Position numbers and translations under genes: made by a program
Notes under the pieces: model-generated
Told to the model about the DNA's origin: nothing
Databases searched by the model: none
The model's input: only the letters and a program-made list of their open reading frames with translations
Shown here: one piece after another, positions 36,785-49,398 of the stretch
Numbering within the stretch: position 1 is the stretch's first letter
Layout of the letters: each line of letters begins with the position of its first letter
Source of the DNA: Liolophura sinensis
Lineage: Eukaryota; Mollusca; Polyplacophora; Chitonida; Chitonidae
Length of the DNA: 64,000 bases
Assembly: GCF_032854445.1 (NCBI RefSeq)
Contig: NC_088300.1
Span: 47,795,682 to 47,859,681 of the forward strand
Direction: 5' to 3'

Positions 36785-37091
36785 GCACTTTAGACAAAGT
36801 ATTAGTACCGGTATACAGATGTATGTTATTGAGACGATGATATTCGGTGTCCAGCTTAGCCAGAACTTACTAGCATTTTAGACAAAGTATTAGTACCGGT
36901 ATACAGATGTATGTTATTGAGACGATGATATTCGGTGTCCAGCTTAGCCAGAACTTACTAGCATTTTAGACAAAGTATTAGTACCGGTATACAGATGTAT
37001 GTTATTGAGACGATGATATTCGGTGTCCAGCTTAGCCAGAACTTACTATCACTTTAGGAAAAGTATTAGTACCGGCGTACAGATGTATGAT
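36785..37091. repeat. 88-bp tandem repeat, three copies plus a partial
   Basis: Units beginning GCATTTTAGACAAAGTATTA start at 36785, 36873, 36961 and 37049; the fourth breaks off after GATGTATGATTA. Full copies differ at only one or two positions, suggesting recent amplification. Confidence 0.95.
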
Positions 37092-38639
37092 TACTCTACA
37101 GCCACTCGCTGTACTTTGATCATTTGTTGTGAGTTGGAGGGAAGGCAGATCATCGCCGACAGGGTGGTTAGGTAGACTAGAAGGTATTCCGAGAGCCCAG
37201 ACCTCCTCTGCAGCTAAATGTATAAATCCTTCACTACAGTCTTTGAATTTTATCTGGCTATGATAAAGATTCGTTGAAAAACTTCCTGATCCCGATCGGT
37301 ACCAAAACGTGATGGACTGGTAATGAACTGACTATGCATCAAATATCGTAAAAATCCATACGAAATATCTTTACGACATGTGGGAGTGGTGAAGAATTGG
37401 TTCAAAAATCCCTGGATCAAGGAAACAAAATTAACTGGTGCCTGTGTCAAAGCCAAGCGGTACACAAAGTTTACTCAGTATCCTTGCCTAATGTTTTCCC
37501 TACTGGTGACGCTGCCGACATATGACAAAGGTAAAGGATCGTGTAAACGTTTCCTAGGTTTAGGCCACAATCACCGGCAAGGCCCAAGATCAAGCGGTCC
37601 ACACAATTTCATCCAAGTTCATCTACAGTTTTTTTCCGATTGACATGTAGACAGACATCTGTACCTGTTAAAAAAACCCCATTTGGTGGAGGTAAAGGTA
37701 CAACATACGGCAGTAATTGTTATGCAAAAATAGATAAACGTTATTTCAAATCCGTAGAGATACGAACTTTACTTTGTCAAACTAACCCCTGTGTAAGTTA
37801 CAAAGTCACGAATGCTTACGACATCTTACACATCGTTCGTCTGTTCCCATTAAGCATATTTAGGATTTCTAATCTGCTCGTCATATTACTCGTGTAGACC
37901 ATCGCTCTCAACGCAGGCGATCTCAACGCAGGCGATTGGCCTTTGGCCGATGAAATCATCTCCTAGCACGTATAACATGCACAAGCGGCTTGAAATTACG
38001 AATTTCACAAATACCTTAACTATAACCCTGAAGACATTCATTCAGCGATGCGCCTCTAATGGTACCACCCAGACATGCCCCATCCAGCGCAATACAAACC
38101 ATACGTCATTAAAAATATCACCCCTCATGTATGACCTTGTGTCATCTTTCCATGAGCACTTGTTTTAAATGGGTTCATACCCTTAAGCAAAAAGGAAAAC
38201 AGAAAAAATTGAAACTACAAGCAGTTTCGAACGGGGTTTTGTTTTCGTAATTATAATTATATCCTATCAGATAGGAGAAAACATGTCTAATGCTGTAGAA
38301 ACCAGCCTGTTAAAGGAGTATATATATATCAGCACGACCCGGAACACAACAGAATACGTTAAAAATTTGGAAAGTTGTTGTGACCTCACAAATTCGACCA
38401 ATGGCAAGCTTCCACAAATTTTAAGTAATTGATTTTAACAGCGTATTGTATCTCGCTACAGGTTACCTACACATGAAATTTCAAAATAATCCCTTCATTG
38501 GTTCTTGAGAAGAAGATGTTTGAACGATTTGTTATAAACTTGTATCATGTATTTCATTTAAATCAACTATTATTACACACGCCTACACATTTGAACAATC
38601 GATCCGACAATGATAAACACATATAGGCCTACATTTTAT
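37092..38639. other. Intergenic, no gene seen
   Basis: ORFs of 71-87 codons on both strands at 37250-37897 have no recognisable motif. A 15-base word (TCTCAACGCAGGCGA) is duplicated near 37908-37935. Confidence 0.5.
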
Positions 38640-39440
38640 GAAATGAAACAAACTCTCTTCCGAGGTGGAGAGACAAATTCCTATCCCAGGTGTAAGGACA
38701 AACCCTTTTCTGATTTGAAGAGACAGACTCTCTACCGAGATGGAACCACAAACTCCCGTCCGCTGTGTAGAGACAAACTTTCAAGTTGTAAAGACAAACT
38801 CTCTTGCGAGGTGGAATGGCAAACCCTCTTCCGAGGTGTAAAGACAAACTCTCTACCGAAATGTAGAGACAAACTCTCTTCCGCGGTTTAGACAAACTGC
38901 AGAAACAAACTGTATTCGAGGTGAAAAGCAAACTCTCATGAGATTTAGAGACAAATTCTCTTCGAATAGGTAGAGACAAACTCTTTCAGATGTATAAGAA
39001 CAAACCCCTCTTCCGATGTGTAGGTCTACAGAGGCCCACTCCCTTCCGGTGTGTAGGTGTAAATTGTCTTTCGATGTGCAGGACAAACCCTCTTCCGAGG
39101 TGTAGAAACAAACCCTTTTCGAGGTACAGGCCTACAGAGGTCCACTCTCTTCCGATGTGGAGGGACAAACTCTCTTCTGAAGTGTAGAGACAAAACCCCT
39201 TCCGAGGTGTAGAGGTAATCCTTTTTTGTAGTGTAGATACAAACTCTCTTTCGAGGTGTAGAGACAATCTGTCTTTCGGAATGGTGAGCCAAACTCTTTT
39301 CCGAAGTGTAAAAACAAATTCTCTTTCGATGTATAGAGGCAAACTCTCTTACGAAGTGAGGAGACAAACACTCTTTCGAGGTATCGAACACTCTTCCGAT
39401 GTGTAGAGACAAACTCTCTACTGATGTGTAGAGAACATCT
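38640..39440. repeat. Minisatellite, unit about 25-28 bp, left block
   Basis: Reiterated AGACAAACTCTCTTCCGAGG followed by TGTAG, with many substitutions and small indels. All minus-strand ORFs here (rich in RKRVCLYTSEESLSLHLG-type repeats) come from the array; frames change with unit length. Confidence 0.92.
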
Positions 39441-39735
39441 CTTCTCTTATTTAAAAGAGGAAGTTGTAACTTCCTCGCTTGGCGTTCAGCATGAAGGGGA
39501 TAGTGCAACGACTGGTTGACCCGTATCAGTATAATGGCTCGGGCGGGGCGGCTTACTTACCTTCGGTAAGTCGTCTCAGTGAAGCTGCTCTAAATAAAAG
39601 AGCGGTGGAAATCCGTCCTGCAACAAGGAGGCACATTACACGTACATGCACCCTAATGATTCCTTCGTCGTCATATGACTGAAAAATTGTTGAGTACGAC
39701 GTTAAACCCCAAGCACTCAATCACTCACTCACTCT
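39441..39735 (+). repeat. SINE-like insertion splitting the minisatellite
   Basis: Ends ATATGACTGAAAAATTGTTG, AGTACGACGTTAAACCCCAA and GCACTCAATCACTCACTCAC, matching the repeat at 1140-1312. The flanking minisatellite resumes at 39736 with TCTTCCGAGG. Confidence 0.75.
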
Positions 39736-40030
39736 TCCGAGGAGAGGAGGCAATCTAGAGAAAAATTCTCTTCCAGGGTTTAGAGACAAACCCTTTTTCG
39801 AGGTGTAGAGACAAATCCTCTTGCGAAGTGAGGATACAAACTCTCTCTAAATATATAATTAAACACTCTTCCGATGTAAAGAGACAAACTCTCTTCAGAA
39901 GTGAGGACACAAACACTCTTCCGAGGTATATAATCGAACACTCTTCCTATGTGTGCAGACAAACCCTCATCCGAGATGCTGTACAAATCGAACTGTACAA
40001 TCCTCTTACGATTTGTGTCTAGACAAATTT
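39736..40030. repeat. Minisatellite, right block
   Basis: Same unit as 38640-39440 (AGAGACAAACCCTTTTTCGA, AGGTGTAGAGACAAATCCTC). It is the continuation of the array beyond the inserted repeat. Confidence 0.9.
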
Positions 40031-41068
40031 GTGCTGGCTCTCTATACCTCGGAAAACAGCTTCGGGTTTATTGAGAGGTCTCAGTTCGTCTGTTCTTCGG
40101 GCTCTCAAGGACACCTACGATAAATACTGAGCAGGTGTCACCTTGGTTACAGGATCATAAGGTGGGGAACAAGTAATTTACCCGGCATACGCGTTCCTGT
40201 GAAAGCTAGTCACACTCTCCTTTTTGTTTAACCTACTTTGGTTTAATGTAAAAAGCTTGCGATTTGAGCATATACTTAGTAACTTGGATACACAGTTCAA
40301 AGCAGAGTGGAATACAATTATTTTCAAATGTTTAAGAGGCTTTGAACAAATTTTCGAAAATACGAAATGACATTTAGTGGTTAATGTAGCACATGCCACA
40401 ATTACACTACCAGGAAATTCAGAAAATTATATTTTTTATTAAAATTATCTTCCGGTGGTCTAGTTATTCATTGTTCTATTGTTAACATAAGTCACGTGTA
40501 ATATTGTTGTAAACATTTTGTGGCAAATATTTGCATAAATAATGCAATAAAAAGTTATGGATGTGGAGACATTAAGAATAGCTTGCCCAGCCTACAAATC
40601 TGTTAAATACAGTATTCATGTATACATGTTAAAGTATTATTATTTGTGAAAAATTTTAGACTTGTTTCAAAGCTAATTCTGATAAATGAGCGACTACGAA
40701 AAACATAATGAACTAAATTTGTCTACAGGTTATGTTTTTGAAAATTGGCTCTTTGTTGGAATTATATGTGCTACAGGTAGAAATGTGCCTCACTGAGGCC
40801 CTGATAAAACTGAAATGTCCACCGTTGTAAAATCAATCAATCAAGCAATCAAACAATCAATCGAGCAAGCAAGCAATGAATCAATCGACTTTTAAAATTT
40901 TCAGGCATTGAATAATAACAATGTCAATTCATACGTTTGGCTTGGGCAGGTCAAATCATTAATATGTGTTCGATTCCGGTATAACGAGTTGCTATAGTTT
41001 ATAGCCAGCATGAGCTGCACATGTGAGTTGTCAGTCTTTGCGCCCTGCTGGCATGCTAATTCCCTCGA

Positions 41069-41307
41069 GATGCCCAGATTTGCCCTGATTTGCTATAGCT
41101 AAAGCTAGACATCTTCCGCCTTTGATGCGTTTTCGTGGAATGACATTGTTTGTCTTTCATCTGTCGCGTGCCTGGTGTTACGCCTAGTTTAGCATAAACA
41201 ATCATTAATGTAGTTTAAAGTTAAAATGCCAGTTTGAATCTCTTTAAATGCAGTGAAAAGAAGATAAAAACATTTTCCTGCTTTCCTTGAGGCTTTTTGT
41301 ACGAAAG
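41069..41307 (+). repeat. Segmental duplication, copy 1
   Basis: Starts GATGCCCAGATTTGCCCTGA and ends CTTTTTGTACGAAAG. It matches 42300-42538 along its length with a few substitutions (for example TTCCGCC versus TTCCTCC, and GTTTAAAG versus GGTGAAAG). Confidence 0.9.
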
Positions 41308-42299
41308 AAAGAAAACGATAATTTCCTGTAAATGGAGAAGGCATTGATACATGGTTGGTTGAATCCCATAGCAAGATTCAGTGTACATATAAAACCCGTG
41401 AAAGCGCTGTAGAACGATAAAGGCGAGAGTAAAACATGCCGTTTAACAAATCAAAGGACAAGGTCTCCAAAATGTTGGCTATTATAAGTAGTGATTGATT
41501 TCGTCTTGTCTCTGAGAACGACAAAACCTCTTTATACCACTTGATATACAAACGCCGGTATTTTCAGAGGAATAAAATGTGCTTACATAGGAAATTTTGA
41601 ACAATTTCATTCAATTCGTGCTCCCCCCCCCCCTATTACTCAGTGTTCGATAGTAAAAATTTACATTGATCTAATCTACAGTTTCGACAACGCCTGCAGC
41701 AGAGACGGGGATTACCCACGCCAGCCCGAGGTCATGTGTGAGGATATGGCGCTGATTTTAGCATTCTATTACAGCTCACCTTCTGATTCGCATCGTTCCG
41801 AGGTTGTCGCAACACCATTGCCCTCGCTGTAACACTTACATTCAACGACAGGTGCGCATTTACACAATCTTATCTGAATTCCAAACGGAAACCCGCGGGG
41901 AAGCCCCATTTAAATGAACGGGTGAATGATTAGGTATATAAAAGGAGTTTTCAGCAAATGTAGATCCTTTTTTCAGCACCTCATAACAAATAAATACGAG
42001 TCTGGGTCTTGAAATAGCCTGTATATTTGTATGTATAATGTAGATGATTTCCTATGTAACGAAGTGCATTGTAGGTGGGATGTAACTAAGTCTGCCCCTC
42101 AAACTCCTCTTTACCATGAGAACTCCGGGAGTGAGAGCCGCATGCGGTCACATATAGAGGCTGCAAATGCAACACACATATAGTAACTTCCATGTGATAC
42201 ACTTCTTCTTCTTAACGTTCTTAATTATTCATTACGGATTTAAAAAAATGTTTATTTCTCTGCATTCTTGTTAAAAAAAATGAAACAAAGGAAAACAAA

Positions 42300-42538
42300 G
42301 ATGCCCAGAGATGCCCTGATTTGCTATAATTAAATCTAGACATCTTCCTCCTTTGATGGGTTTTCGTGGAATGACATTGTTTGTCTTTCATCTGTCGCGT
42401 GCCTGGTGTTACGCCTAGTTTAGCATAAACAATCATTAATGTAGGTGAAAGTTAAAATGCCAGTTTAAATCTCTTTAAATGCAATGAAAAGAACATAAGA
42501 ACATTTTCCTGCTTTCCTTGAGGCTTTTTGTACGAAAG
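42300..42538 (+). repeat. Segmental duplication, copy 2
   Basis: Second copy of the 41069-41307 block in the same orientation, about 1.23 kb away. The sequences flanking the two copies differ. Confidence 0.9.
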
Positions 42539-42561
42539 TTATTCAAACTTTCACACTGCAT

Positions 42562-42632
42562 ACATTTATTTGATTGGTGTTTATTCTACTTCATATTTTA
42601 CTTATTCGGCGGTGTCCAGCAGATCACCCACT
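42562..42632 (-). repeat. SINE 3' fragment, diverged
   Basis: ATTTATTTGATTGGTGTTTA, then a diverged centre and TTATTCGGCGGTGTCCAGCA. Lies right after copy 2 of the segmental duplication. Confidence 0.6.
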
Positions 42633-43604
42633 TACAACTGGACATTATGCAACGCTTGCACGTCAATTCCTCGGCCAAGGAGGCCCAGCACAATTTCTTC
42701 ATCCTGCTATAATTTGTACACATCGAAGTTATAAACATATAAACATATCTTATCTTAGTATCCAAAATTTACGAAATACATGAGAAGAGTGTCTGCACTT
42801 CACAGCTTTGAAGAAAATTATTGTAGCATTGTACTACAGCTCGTCTTCTGACTCTCAAAGGAAAACAAACAAACAAACAAAAAAAGAAATCAAAAACAAC
42901 CCCCCCCCCTAAAAAAAACAAACAGATAAATAAAAGAAGTATCCGTCAAAACATCGTGTATGCTGACATACATCGGGTCGTGTGGTTCAAGTTTATGCGT
43001 GAAAATATGTAACTCCAGTGGTGATTATTTCCATAAGAGTAAAAATAGGGCAATGTATTTTAAAAAAGAGTTAAAATATTGGAAACCAAAGTGAAATCTT
43101 CAAGTGAATATTAAATCTATTTGCATAAAATCACATCTATATATCATTGTGTAAAGTCTTCCTGCACAGAAACTCATTTCTCATCGTCCGGACATATTTC
43201 CACTCCACAGAAAATTACGAATAGCAATATGTAAATCCGGAAAAACAAATGGGTTGAGCATAGATACATGTGCGGGATTTTCTATGAGTAAATATTTAAA
43301 GCTATTATGTTGGACCACATATACAAGTCTTTGTTAAGCCTCATTGCTTACAGGCAACTTATTGCGGTACGTTATTAACTGTTCTCTTGTATTTAAGAAA
43401 TAATAGGGGAGGAATTACAGGGACTTGATGTACATGAGTTTTGTTATGCAGTTTGTCTGACAGTGCTAACTACTTCCCTTTCTATAAGCCTATCAACTAG
43501 ACAATCTTAAAATGTTAACTATACAGGCACGTGAAACGAAATACCCGTGACGTCAAAACTGGTGTTTTTATTTTACTAATTTGTCAGTTAGTAACATTTG
43601 GGCC

Positions 43605-43700
43605 GAAACAGTATCTTGCGGGTGATCGTGGGTTTCCGCATGGTGTGGCTTCTTCCCACGCCTCTACGCTCCCCGCCGTAACATAAGTGTAATCATCCGT
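43605..43700 (+). repeat. Possible diverged SINE fragment
   Basis: GCGGGTGATCGTGGGTTTCC, TGGCTTCTTCCCACG and CCCCGCCGTAACATAAGTGT resemble, in order, the core of the SINE family. The overlapping minus-strand ORF at 43584-43826 is probably an accident of this repeat. Confidence 0.4.
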
Positions 43701-46097
43701 TTCAACCAAGCAAGCAGTATGTGGCTGATGCCAGGGTTGCTTCCCTTTACCGACGTGTTCACCTGCCTTTTGGCTTCCGGCAGATTGAACTAAATTCTTG
43801 AACTCTTGGAAGCCCATTACTGCCATTGCTCCGTCACGTACATTTTACCTGAAAATGTTGCTTTGTCTCGGTCTAAAGAAAACAGAAAATCATGCCCTTT
43901 TGATGTAAGTTGTTTTGATTCTCACGCTTTGGTTCACAGCTTGATGGAGCTACATTTTACTTACAAAGTGACCCCTTCCGATTCGTGCTTGCACATGTGC
44001 CTTTAACTAATTTATATTAATCATATACAATGAATACAAATCAACAAGACTGAAAACTAAAGTCGACTTTTTTCGTTGCTCTCACATTTTCTCACAAACG
44101 TGATAGAAATGCGTTATCTTTCAAACCTGCTATTAGTGAACGGAACATTACATTCTTCTTACTGGAAAGCACAAATCCGCCGAGTGTTAAAATTTAACCA
44201 ACAATTACCAGCAATTAATGACCCACAATGGTATCAATCCCATAATATTTTGCACGTTGACAACGACTGACAACATGGCTACTATATCAAACGATTTTTT
44301 TAAAAATGTAATGTTTATTCTCTTAATCTATTACAAGATATTGTGGTAGCTTTTACATCACAAAGTGGTCAATCGTGTTGCATGGATACGATAATATAAA
44401 GAGATAATCCCATTAAAGATTTACAACATGACTGCTGAACGAAAAAGAAAAAAGAATTAAACAGCCAAATTTCGAAAAACAAAACAACAAAAATCAAAGT
44501 TTCAGTGTTGGAAAAGAAATATAATAATAACTGATATTCATAAATGTAGCGCTGTGATGTGTTATGTACGTCATCGTTAATATTATAGGCCTAAATACCC
44601 CGATTAAGTAGATAACGGAGCCAATACCTTACGTTAAAGTTAACGACGCCTCCAGCACTAAGTAATATATAACACTGCTAAGGTTCACGGCATGTTCAGT
44701 TCAATTTAACGAGATTTAACATTGCGATTTACCTCTTTTTTATCTTAATATGAAGAGTTGTCTTGGACATTCATGACAATCTTGAAAACTAACGTCTAAA
44801 TTCAGACAAAGGTTCTGGAATAATACCGCAAATTAAGACTAAGTCTAACTGAAGTCTGAGACAGCTCCATAATCTAAGGCCCAAGATTATATTTTAAGGT
44901 CGCAACAACATAGCCTTTTCTATTTCTCACGTAACGAACTATAGCCTAAATGGGAACCAGCGTCATACATTTTTGTTTGGTACAGACTTTTACAGAACCC
45001 TTCAAAGGCTATGCACATACGTATTGTATGTTAGAGGAAAAGACATCTAAACATCAAAGTAGGCCACTTAAAACTATGCATAAATATTCTTTCATTTATT
45101 TTTTTAGTTTTTTTGCGAAAGGAGTTAAAGGAGTTCAAACATTTTAATTCTAAGGTGGGCTTTATGGACCATACTATAAGAGCCCTGACGTCACAGCACG
45201 ATTTTCCAACTCTAATCACGATACTGAATGTTGGAATAACTGTTGTTACCCGTGAGTAAACGATTACTGAAATAATGTTCCCAAAATTCCTTCTTTCCAG
45301 TGAGCATCGGAGAAAAAAAGGAGCCAACCATAATATTCGAATGCCTTTTAACACCCTTAAATAAATCTGGTAAAATAAATCAAAGTATTTTTACGCATAG
45401 TTTTCAGTTGTCTATATGATGAGCCTTACTTCATATTTTAGCTCTCTTTTGTGTTAAGAGTTGGTTCTCGTTCGTTTTTATATGTAAAAGCGAAAATGCG
45501 TTTTTTTGTGTGTGTGCTTTCGACCTTTTAAAATTTATTTGGATCGGCACAGTTATCCTATGATCCTATACAAAACACCTATACAACATACAAAAAAGAC
45601 GCCAAAACCAGGGGAAATAATAATATTCAACTTTCACAGCAGCCACGGAAATCTCGAAGTACATGTAAAAATCAGAATGTACACGCTTCTCACACCCTTT
45701 GTTTCCAGGTCACGTGAACTCCTCAGTGATATCGCCATTATATTGCCCTGGGCGTCATAGAATTTCCAGCATTATGTACGAATGCAAGATGGTAGGTGCC
45801 TTTGCTTGAACACTCTTTAGCCTTTTAAGACCAACCAAATATTTGGACGACGAAGATTTTATATTTATATTATACATTCTTGCAAAGTTTGACAATTTTA
45901 CCATCACATTTGATGTCAGAATCCACAATTTGCCTTATTTGATTTAGTTACACATCTTCCTCGAAGATGTTCACGTTGACAGAGTGGCCGAAATATGACA
46001 CCTTACAGGATTGGAACTGTGTGCCCATGTACATGGTTTTAATAACACATTCGTTGGTCTGTAAACACCTAATAAAAGACCTTCCTCTCCGATTGTA

Positions 46098-47690
46098 CAC
46101 TGTTGCCCAAAATGATGGAATAAAATAAATTCAGGTTACACTTCTGGAATACTAGTATTTGGTCCTCCCTGCAATACACTTGGCTCTTTCTAACTATTAT
46201 ACGAAGGACCCTTTATTTTAATGGAAGCCAAAAATTTAGTTACCTGGAAGGGCTTTCGGTTGAGAGCCATGTAAAGCGCCACAATTTAAGTTTCGTACTT
46301 TCTCCCCGGCTGCACCCTTATATAAACAGGCCTTCTGTTTAGGCCATCCCTGATTTCATGGACGCAAATTTTGGCATAGAAGTTCACAGTGTCATGCCTG
46401 CTCCTACGCCACTAGCGATTCGACGGAGGGTGGTTGCCCCAAGACGGGAAGGGTTTAAACAGGCTGATACCACTTTTGCAGGGATATCACAAAGTGCGGT
46501 CTCTAAGATTCTGAAACGCGTCAGAGAGGCACAGAGAGGTAACGCCAGGAGAGTCAACAGGGCGTCCACGTTCGACCACAAGACGACAGGATAGGAGACT
46601 GATACACCTGTGTCGAACAAACCGCAGAATAGCAGCCAGCCGTCTCCGTCTCTTGTGGAGGCAACACTATGGGATTCGTGTTTCACGCCAAACCGTGAAT
46701 CGACGACTTATTGATTCAGGGCATCGAGCAAGATGGATGGTCTCATTTCCACGTCTGACTCCTCCGCATCGTGTTGCATGACTCCTTTGGGCTAGGGGGG
46801 CACCGGGCGTTACAGGTCGGCCATTGGCGTCACGTCGTCTTCACTGACGAAAGCAGATACATCCTTGACCGACAAGATAGACGACAAAGGGTTAGGGGAT
46901 CGTGTGGCGAGAACCTCCATGATGACTGTTCGGGAGTTCCGTCAAGGTGGTGGCTGTTCAGTGATGGTGTGGGGTGGCATTCATCATGGTGGCAAAACAA
47001 AGCTTTACGTGACAGAAGGAAACGTCAACGCCGCCGAGTACCTGAATATTTTACAGGAACACTGCTTGCCACATGCAAGACAAGTCTACGGCAACAACTT
47101 TCGGCTTCAAGACGACAACGCCAGGCCACACAGGGCCAACGTCGTCAGACAATTTCTTTGGGATGAGGGTGTGGAGCAGCTCCCATGGCCAGCTTGTTCG
47201 CCTGAGATGAACCCCATCGAGCATGTCTGGGATGTCCTTGGCCGTACGATCAATGCACCTCAAACCTTGCAAGAATTGGCACAGGCTCTGAGGGAAGAGC
47301 GGGACGCTATGCACGTTGACGTCATCAACAACCTCGTTGATAACATGCCGCGGCGTCTCCTTGCTCACTCACGTTACTAGAGACTTTTAATCTGTTGCTG
47401 AGACTTTGTTTGTGCATTCCCATTTGTTAAGTTCATCGATTCATCTGTTTTCATTTGAATCTTATGGTCACATTAAATCTCAACAATTGAAGCTAAATCT
47501 TCTGGTTTTGTATTCCTTTCACCATTTTGCATTCTCTGGACGTTTGAACATTGCGAATTGTTCCACCTTTAACCGAAGATGGTAAATCTGTCTAGAATTT
47601 TCTTGGCAGCCCAAAATCTTAGGGAAAATCTGGTGCAAATTTGGAAAAATCTGGTACAAAATATTTATTCCATCATTTTGGGCAACAGTG
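46098..47690 (+). mobile_element. Tc1/mariner-type DNA transposon, complete ends, dead transposase
   Basis: A 27-bp perfect terminal inverted repeat (CACTGTTGCCCAAAATGATG and seven more bases) sits at 46098-46124 and 47664-47690. Both ends are flanked by TA (46096-46097 and 47691-47692), the Tc1/mariner target duplication. The 1593-bp length is normal for the superfamily. The internal transposase has several frameshifts, so the copy is non-autonomous. It appears to have landed inside a SINE: the left flank (CCTCTCCGATTGTA) resembles SINE sequence CCTCTCCGGTCGTA, and a SINE 3' end follows on the right. Confidence 0.93.
46358..47380 (+). pseudogene. Tc1-like DD34E transposase, frameshifted
   Basis: The transposase, which would cut and join the element ends, is spread over three frames. 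Frame one (46358-46594) covers part of the helix-turn-helix DNA-binding region (SQSAVSKILKRV). A second frame holds the GRPR motif near 46558 and RQTVNRRLIDSGHRARW. A third block has the first catalytic Asp in FTDES (46846-46848). The last block (46865-47380) has SVMVWGG, the second Asp in DDNARPH (47114-47116) and the Glu in NPIEHVW (47219-47221); 34 residues separate them, giving DD34E. At least three frame changes make it inactive. It ends RRLLAHSRY before a stop. Confidence 0.92.
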
Positions 47691-47800
47691 TACTTGGGGG
47701 TCTGCGCGGTTTCCTCATGCCATAATGCTGGCCGCCGTCGTATAAGCGAAATATTATTGAATACGGCCAAAAACACAATCAAATAAAAAGTAAAATAAAT
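47691..47800 (+). repeat. tRNA-derived SINE 3' part, split by the Tc1 element
   Basis: GCGGTTTCCTCATGCCATAA, TGCTGGCCGCCGTCGTATAA, GCGAAATATTATTGAATACG and AAAACACAATCAAATAAAAA follow the Tc1 right end directly. A few SINE-like bases precede the left end at about 46080-46097. Confidence 0.75.
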
Positions 47801-49398
47801 ATGTAAATAAAAATGCAAATATGCACAGCGTTTTCACTGCAGACACTTACAACCTATTTCATGTCTTTCAACGCTAAAACAAACATTCATTCGCATGAAA
47901 TGACACAACGCAAACAACTTTCCATCGCTGTAATCGTCCAAGATGTTTAAGAAGCCGACCCCAATAGCAACAACCCACTACTTACTCCCATAGAGCTGGT
48001 TGTCGCATCTAAGAATGCAATCAATGATTTGTATAATACAGTTAGGCTAATTTATAACTGTTTTGGAAAATGCATATAAGCTTCAGATGTAGGCCCTTTC
48101 TTCGCGTTTTTGTCTCCATTATGTACAGTTTACTTGAATTCCTTGCTGTCTGGTGATCTCCGTTCAGAGGTTTCCGTCGGAAGAGTTGTCCATTAGAATG
48201 TTAGAAAACTCCCAGACATTGATGAATAAGCTATATCATGTTTGATTGCAGCTCGAGCTCCCTGTAGCTATGGCGTAGCCTAATTTTAGAACAGTGACTT
48301 TTAATTAATTGCAATTAAATTTACATTTTGTTAGTAATTCTGCTTAAGCCATGGTGCTAAAGGGCGTGACCTCGGGATCACGAAGCGATCTAAGACTTAA
48401 GACAAAACTTCATTAATAAAACTTGGTATGTTACTTTCCGTTATTTTACATGGGATTTGTTGTACAATAAGTTATCCAAATTTTAAGTTGTCAAGCAAAA
48501 GTTTTAAAGTCTTATAAGTCTAAAATCGTTTCTTGATCCCTGAGCCTGCAACTGGCTACTATTGAAGCATTTGCATGAACAGTCAGAATAAAACCTCCGC
48601 ATAAATTCCTGCGTGGAGATCTCTCATACGTGAGAATGAGGTTCTCTGACTTTCAACAAAGAGAAGCAAATTTCGTAACTCTTTCGTAACTCAAAGCAAC
48701 ACCTTCCACCTACTTGCATAACAATGCCAGCTATGATTATTCCTGATGACTTGTTATATTGTTGAAATCTATACAACCCGAAATCTTCTAAAATGTAGTG
48801 CGGGCAGCAGTATAAACTTTTAATACACTTTTGCTTTGAAGTTAATTTAAGATCACGGTTTATGGCAAAGCAGAATCCAGTATAGGCCTGTAGTATATGT
48901 ACTACAATTAAAAATATATTCAAATGTAATTAAAAGTAATATGAGTCATACTAAAATTAATTCTATGTTCGTGCCTTTACGTGCCCTTAAGATAGCGAGG
49001 TTAAAATTTTTAAATAACAGAATCTGTGCCCCTTTTGCTCTGTTGTCATGTTACTGTTACTAACGGCAAAAAATAAGGTGAAAACATTCAAAGATCTATA
49101 TGAATATGCATTTCGAAAGATGAAATCTAGAAGTCTGTGTGACGTCACTGGTCCTATTACAATAGGTCACCGTAGAATCCAAAGTTTTAAATGCATTTTA
49201 CTAGGTTAACAAAATTCTGTCAAAAGAAAGTCAGTCTTTCATCTGACATATACTTCCTTTTAGTTATTTGCCTTTAAATGTGATGACAACAAAATGGTAA
49301 AACGTCCAGGATTACAGGCCATCATCACAAGTTTACTTTTCTTCTTTAAATGTACAATTTCTTTTTTGTTGTGTTGCTAGAAACAACTAGATTTACCG
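47801..49398 (-). other. 3' flank of the lectin-like receptor gene
   Basis: Lies after the stop codon of the receptor on the minus strand and should include its 3' UTR. No canonical AATAAA close to the stop was found on the minus strand. Otherwise unremarkable AT-rich DNA. Confidence 0.4.

Larger units (their letters stand above)
40031..46080. other. Intergenic, no gene seen
   Basis: Contains a 239-bp direct duplication and SINE fragments, listed separately, and short homopolymers. ORFs such as 43584-43826, 44076-44270 and 45506-45760 lack domains or splice support. Confidence 0.5.

Noticed and set aside
38629..39986. Series of minus-strand ORFs rich in RKRVCLYTSEESLSLHLG-like words
   Set aside because: Frames of a 25-28-bp minisatellite; they shift with unit length and have no start or splice context.
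43584..43826. Minus-strand ORF starting MAVMGFQEFKNLVQ
   Set aside because: Overlaps a diverged SINE fragment and shows no recognised motif.
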